Of a stretch of 64,000 nucleotides of DNA, positions 60,741 to 64,000 are shown piece by piece; position 1 is the first letter of the stretch, and every line of letters begins with the position of its first letter. The notes below the pieces were generated by a model that did not search any database, was not told where the DNA came from, and was given only the letters and a program-made list of their open reading frames with translations. The stretch comes from CG2-30-46-19 sp034414555 (GTDB lineage: Bacteria > Chloroflexota > Dehalococcoidia > GIF9 > AB-539-J10): contig DAOUMA010000016.1 of NCBI GenBank assembly GCA_034414555.1, forward strand, positions 124,001-188,000. Reading direction: 5' to 3'. Position numbers and translations under genes: made by a program.

Positions 60741-62309
60741 CTAATCAGGATGAAGACACATCATGCCGGTGATGGCTCCACTGTATAAGCCGCCATTAAG
60801 ACCGATTTCAGTTGCTGCCCAACAACTGTTGTACTGTGAGTTGCTGCCAATCTCATAGGAGAAAACCGATTTCCCGGTATCCCAATCCAGTGCTTCCCAT
60901 GTCCAGTTTCCGGCTCTTTGTCCAATGTCATACACGAGGTTGGTAGCTGCGCTCATTGCTGGTATTCCACTGGGCAGGCTGACCTCCTTATTCACCCATG
61001 CTGAGCGTAATTCTCGCGCCTGGGGGTCCCATTCAAATTTCTCAGCGCCGTACGGTGCTACGCTCGGGTCTTGAGACCTTATTATATTCACGATGGGGTT
61101 TTCAGAAGTGGTATTCAGTTGATTATTCACCACCAACACTCCATATCCCCTAACACATGGAGATTGCTCCGAAGAAGATTCAGTGGCCTCAGGATTACCA
61201 AATGTTACCGGAACCTGAGCTGCTATGCGTCGATCCTTAGTACCTGGAATTTGCACCCAATCGGAGGGAATCTTATCTCGCCAAAAAAGCACTATATGCA
61301 TTAACTCTTGCCCATCAGTAATGACAACAAACTTATCCTGTTCCCCGGTTCCCATCAAAGTAGGGGTAGAACCAGAACCTTTACCAAGCCTTATGCCTGA
61401 TATCTCTTCACCTGTTTCATAATCGGCAATCCATCCTCCATCGCTCTCATCTGTTGTTAATCTATTTCCAGTCCATTGTACACGGTACATGTGCTTGCTT
61501 GTGACCACATAAATACCTCCATCTTCATCGCATGCGATTGAATTTGATACTTCTTCATCCTCCCCGAGATGCAGAAAATAGGCAGAGTCGAAGGAGCGCG
61601 ATACAACCCCGACGGTTCCTTCATTAGTAGCAAAGGCGAGCATACCATCGTATGTGATACTAAGGCCAACGATAAATTCATCTTCGCTGCGGAGCTGGTC
61701 ACGGGGAATTTCAAAAATACGCTTGACTACTATTTTTGAATCAGCATTGCCTGGAACTTCATCACCATATGCCACGATCTTTTGGAAAACTGGGGCAAAG
61801 AAGGTGCCTTCACAGTCAACCAGGGTGTACGCAGCATTTAGACCGTATTGTGTAGGGGATAGCGTGACGTTTATAGGTTCTTTATCTATTTTATCAATAT
61901 AGTAAAGCTCACCTCCATGAACACCTATCTTAACTACCATCGACGGTGTACTTCCCCATAAGACACGGCTACCATCAGCGTATGTACCAGAAATGGCTAG
62001 TGTTATAGAGGGGAAGGGCAGGCCCCCCAAGTAGTCAAATTTGTATTTGGATATATCCTCGGTTGGTCCTGCATCCGGGGAAGATGCCTGGCAATATGCA
62101 TTTCTGTGTGACATCGGCCAGGGTGAATCGGCTAAAAATGGATTTGCCGGGGGCTCATCGAGAGTAATTGTATTAGTTGCACCAGGTTGCTTGCACCCCT
62201 GCGTATAAAGGGAAGCCGCGAAGATACTTATGACAATGAGGAGTCCGATTACGACTTTGTTTATGGAAAGACGATGAGCTATTTTTAGAGATTCCTGGTA
62301 TTTTCCCAT
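60741..62309 (-). CDS. Secreted lipoprotein-like protein of unknown function
   Basis: A 522-residue protein with a basic N-terminus, a hydrophobic signal segment (about residues 19-37) and a possible lipobox ending TQGC at about residue 39; the box is weak. The mature part is rich in beta-forming stretches, with short repeats such as WPMSHRNAYCQASSPDAGP and VLWGSTPSMVVKIGVHGGELYYID, and resembles a PQQ-like beta-propeller or sensor fold. No catalytic motif was recognised. It probably sits on the outer face of the membrane. Alone between the flavoprotein and the recombinase gene. Confidence 0.65.
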   Translation of the reverse strand: MGKYQESLKIAHRLSINKVVIGLLIVISIFAASLYTQGCKQPGATNTITLDEPPANPFLADSPWPMSHRNAYCQASSPDAGPTEDISKYKFDYLGGLPFPSITLAISGTYADGSRVLWGSTPSMVVKIGVHGGELYYIDKIDKEPINVTLSPTQYGLNAAYTLVDCEGTFFAPVFQKIVAYGDEVPGNADSKIVVKRIFEIPRDQLRSEDEFIVGLSITYDGMLAFATNEGTVGVVSRSFDSAYFLHLGEDEEVSNSIACDEDGGIYVVTSKHMYRVQWTGNRLTTDESDGGWIADYETGEEISGIRLGKGSGSTPTLMGTGEQDKFVVITDGQELMHIVLFWRDKIPSDWVQIPGTKDRRIAAQVPVTFGNPEATESSSEQSPCVRGYGVLVVNNQLNTTSENPIVNIIRSQDPSVAPYGAEKFEWDPQARELRSAWVNKEVSLPSGIPAMSAATNLVYDIGQRAGNWTWEALDWDTGKSVFSYEIGSNSQYNSCWAATEIGLNGGLYSGAITGMMCLHPD

Positions 62310-62456
62310 TATTGGGTGCGTCCTTTTCTAAACACCTCCCTCAATAGAACTCTAACTAAAATTAAACTGGCTCACAAGATTAAAGCCTCGTACTACATTT
62401 TTCTTTCTAAATTTTAAAAACAGCTAGCGACTGCAGATTATTACATGTATCTCTAT

Positions 62457-63392
62457 CTACTTTCTACTATGAAAAGCTTTATGCACTTCCTTTAAGTGTC
62501 TGTTGGTAACATGAGTGTAAACTTGAGTTGTTCTAATACTTTCATGGCCGAGCATTTCTTGAACAGAACGAAGATCAGCCCCACCTATCAACAAGTCTGT
62601 GGCAAAAGAATGTCTCAATGTGTGGGGGCTTACTTTGACTGGCAATCCACACCTCTTTGCATATTTAGTAATGATTTTTTGGATGGACCTTGCTGTCAGT
62701 CGCATTTTTTCACCGTCTTTTCCAGTGTTTATTCCACCGCTATACCGAATAAAGAGTGGCTTGAAATGGTCTTGACGCGACTGCAGGTAGCGATTAATCC
62801 ATTGTGCAGCTGTATCCGATAAGAAAACTACCCGGAGTTTGTTTCCTTTACCCCTAACACCAAATTCCTGGCGCTTTAAGTCTATCTGGTCACGATTTAA
62901 CCTCACTAACTCTGATACTCTTAGTCCGGTGCTAAATAAGGTTTCCAAGATGGCCTTGTCCCGCAAGCCTATCTCGTTTGATATTTGAGGACTGCTTAAT
63001 AACCTTTCTATCTGCTCCGAGTCCAAGAAACTAACAGAACGAGAGCTCTGTTTTGGAAGTTCTATCTTATCAGGCGATAAGGTGGGCATATCACGCTTGA
63101 CCAAGAGATAACGTAGAAAAGCTCTCAACGCAATAATATGGTAGCTTTGAGTGATACGTTTTAATGGCACGCCATTTCTATTACGAAAATGTGCCAAATA
63201 TAGTCTGTACCTTCTGATATCCTCCAAGTTTATGTCTTCGGCTTTGGCAGCAGGGGAATTCTCACTGAGCCAGTTGTGGAAACGGTTCAAATAATGTCTG
63301 TACACGCGAGTAGTAAGAAAAGAGCAGCCCTTTTCGATTTCCAGGTATTCCAAGAACTCGGTAATTAACGGCTCCAGGGTTATGTCAGGCAT
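62457..63392 (-). CDS. Xer-family tyrosine recombinase
   Basis: A 311-residue tyrosine recombinase with an N-terminal SAM-like core-binding domain (about 1-95) and a C-terminal catalytic domain. Catalytic residues are visible: Arg158 (GLRVSEL), Lys182 or 185 (GKGNKLR), His257 and Arg260 (HTLRH), His283 (LGHES) and Tyr292 (VYTHV). Size and motifs match XerC/XerD chromosome-dimer resolvases rather than phage integrases; no phage or integron genes are nearby. A 28-bp dif-like site lies in its leader at 63419-63446. ATG 63392. Confidence 0.88.
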   Translation of the reverse strand: MPDITLEPLITEFLEYLEIEKGCSFLTTRVYRHYLNRFHNWLSENSPAAKAEDINLEDIRRYRLYLAHFRNRNGVPLKRITQSYHIIALRAFLRYLLVKRDMPTLSPDKIELPKQSSRSVSFLDSEQIERLLSSPQISNEIGLRDKAILETLFSTGLRVSELVRLNRDQIDLKRQEFGVRGKGNKLRVVFLSDTAAQWINRYLQSRQDHFKPLFIRYSGGINTGKDGEKMRLTARSIQKIITKYAKRCGLPVKVSPHTLRHSFATDLLIGGADLRSVQEMLGHESIRTTQVYTHVTNRHLKEVHKAFHSRK

Positions 63393-63418
63393 TGATGTTT
63401 TATTTTAGCCACTTCTTT

Positions 63419-63446
63419 AGTTCGCAAAAGGTTTGTTATGCGAACC
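63419..63446 (-). other. dif-like Xer recombination site in the xer leader
   Basis: Read on the minus strand the 28 bases are an 11-base arm GGTTCGCATAA, a 6-base centre CAAACC and an 11-base arm TTTTGCGAACT. The left arm matches the XerC half-site of E. coli dif (GGTGCGCATAA) at 10 of 11 positions; the arms are inverted repeats of one another at 9 of 11 positions. It could instead be an operator. Confidence 0.55.
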
Positions 63447-63452
63447 AATTTT

Positions 63453-63482
63453 ATATTAAACCACTATGCTGGCTTTTGTCAA
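63453..63482 (-). promoter_or_regulatory. Promoter of the Xer recombinase gene
   Basis: On the minus strand: TTGACA (63482-63477), an 18-base spacer, TAATAT (63458-63453). The start of transcription would fall at about 63446, right at the dif-like site, so recombinase binding could repress the gene. Confidence 0.55.
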
Positions 63483-63602
63483 TACATCTGCCCCCTTTCC
63501 CTTTTTATTGGTTATCGGCATTTCCAGTATGCTCAAGGTTAGTACGGGTGAAATCGCCTGGAGATTATTCTTTTCAATCGTAAGGTTGTGACCAACTAAT
63601 CT

Positions 63603-64000
63603 CTATAATTCAATCACCAGCCCTGCCCCACACCCTAGAGCTTTGCCACTGAATAACTGTAGTATTTTTTGCTTATATTGGGTGCAATGGCAGGGATAGA
63701 TTAACGATAAGCCGTCAAATGCCTTAAAGTCATGAAAACCATGAAATCCGCCGGCAATTCCGTAAACTTTCCCAAACTCCGAGGCAGCCCCCAATATGCC
63801 TCTCATTGCCGGATGAGAACAGCCAGTTACCACAAAAACTCCTTTATCCGTCTTGATTGCTAGGGATTGCTCTATACCTTCAAGTTCACCGGTTGAAAAG
63901 ACATTTCCGCAAATTTGGATGGCATCTTTCCCAACAATGGTTACTTTTCTCCCTGAAGCTACTACTGCGAATGAACTAGGGATGTAAAGTTCAGCGGTTT
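63603..64000 (-). CDS. MBL-fold protein, dihydropterin-phosphate-synthase-like (3' part)
   Basis: The C-terminal 132 or so codons of a gene entering from the right edge. They contain NVFSTGELEGIEQSLAIKTD, VVTGCSHPAMRGIL, GIAGGFHGFHD and IYPCHCTQYKQKIL. This matches the metallo-beta-lactamase subgroup annotated as 7,8-dihydropterin-6-yl-methyl-aminobenzene phosphate synthase-like. Substrate in bacteria is not known to me. Ends at TAA/TAG complement near 63603. The N-terminal metal motif is outside the window. Confidence 0.8.
   Translation of the reverse strand, partial: TAELYIPSSFAVVASGRKVTIVGKDAIQICGNVFSTGELEGIEQSLAIKTDKGVFVVTGCSHPAMRGILGAASEFGKVYGIAGGFHGFHDFKAFDGLSLIYPCHCTQYKQKILQLFSGKALGCGAGLVIEL

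Noticed and set aside
62457..63392. Phage or integron integrase
   Set aside because: No phage genes, no tRNA-end duplication and no attC-like sites nearby; size and motifs fit Xer recombinases.

Overview
This 64 kb window is chromosomal DNA from a bacterium of moderate GC content. It is most likely a member of the Chloroflexota close to Dehalococcoidia. That assignment is an inference from gene content, gene order and protein flavour; no rRNA gene is present to confirm it. The core of the window is an almost uninterrupted ribosomal superoperon on the + strand (str, S10, spc and alpha operons, then truA-rplM-rpsI; about 17.7-36.9 kb). Mostly housekeeping genes and a few catabolic or accessory genes lie on either side.

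Layout. 0-9 kb: 5' part of a beta-CASP metallo-beta-lactamase gene, an MgtA-type P-type ATPase with a possible leader peptide, two small ORFs, a cluster of six tRNAs, a NapA-type antiporter, the beta subunit of an ADP-forming acyl-CoA synthetase, and a split transketolase. 9-17.5 kb: thpR, a TPR protein, gyrA, hsp20, lon and a radical SAM protein. 17.7-36.9 kb: rpsL through rpsI, including a 31-residue bS22/COX24-like gene between rplW and rplB. There is no tuf after fusA and no rpmD between rpsE and rplO. 36.9-40.8 kb: a divergent tubulin/FtsZ-family GTPase facing two repetitive coiled-coil proteins, one with a 25-residue period and one with a 22-residue period. 40.9-53.3 kb: tRNA-Ile, two membrane subunits of a sodium pump decarboxylase without the carboxyltransferase, recA-recX, two methyltransferases and a glycosyltransferase, a CCA-adding-type enzyme, secD-secF-hemW (hemW runs into a palindromic repeat) and a histone-deacetylase-family hydrolase. 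53.4-64 kb: the alpha subunit of an ADP-forming acyl-CoA synthetase, a ThDP enzyme plus an iron-ADH-family protein, two tRNAs, an enoate-reductase-like flavoprotein, a lipoprotein, a Xer-type recombinase with a dif-like site in its leader, and part of a second MBL-fold protein.

How the genes work together. The superoperon couples translation (ribosomal proteins, EF-G, IF-1, initiator methionine removal), protein export (SecY, with SecDF elsewhere in the window) and transcription (RpoA). Only three of the nine tRNA genes encode their 3' CCA, so the CCA-adding-type enzyme at 47 kb is needed for the rest. RecA/RecX, GyrA and the Xer recombinase cover DNA maintenance. The two acyl-CoA synthetase subunits, 47 kb apart, together would make one enzyme.

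The most noteworthy items are the tubulin-like GTPase plus coiled-coil locus, the dif-like site at the xer gene, the bS22-like gene in the S10 operon, the possible mgtA leader peptide, and several consensus promoters lying so close to the start codon that leaderless mRNAs are likely (tubulin-like gene, recA).
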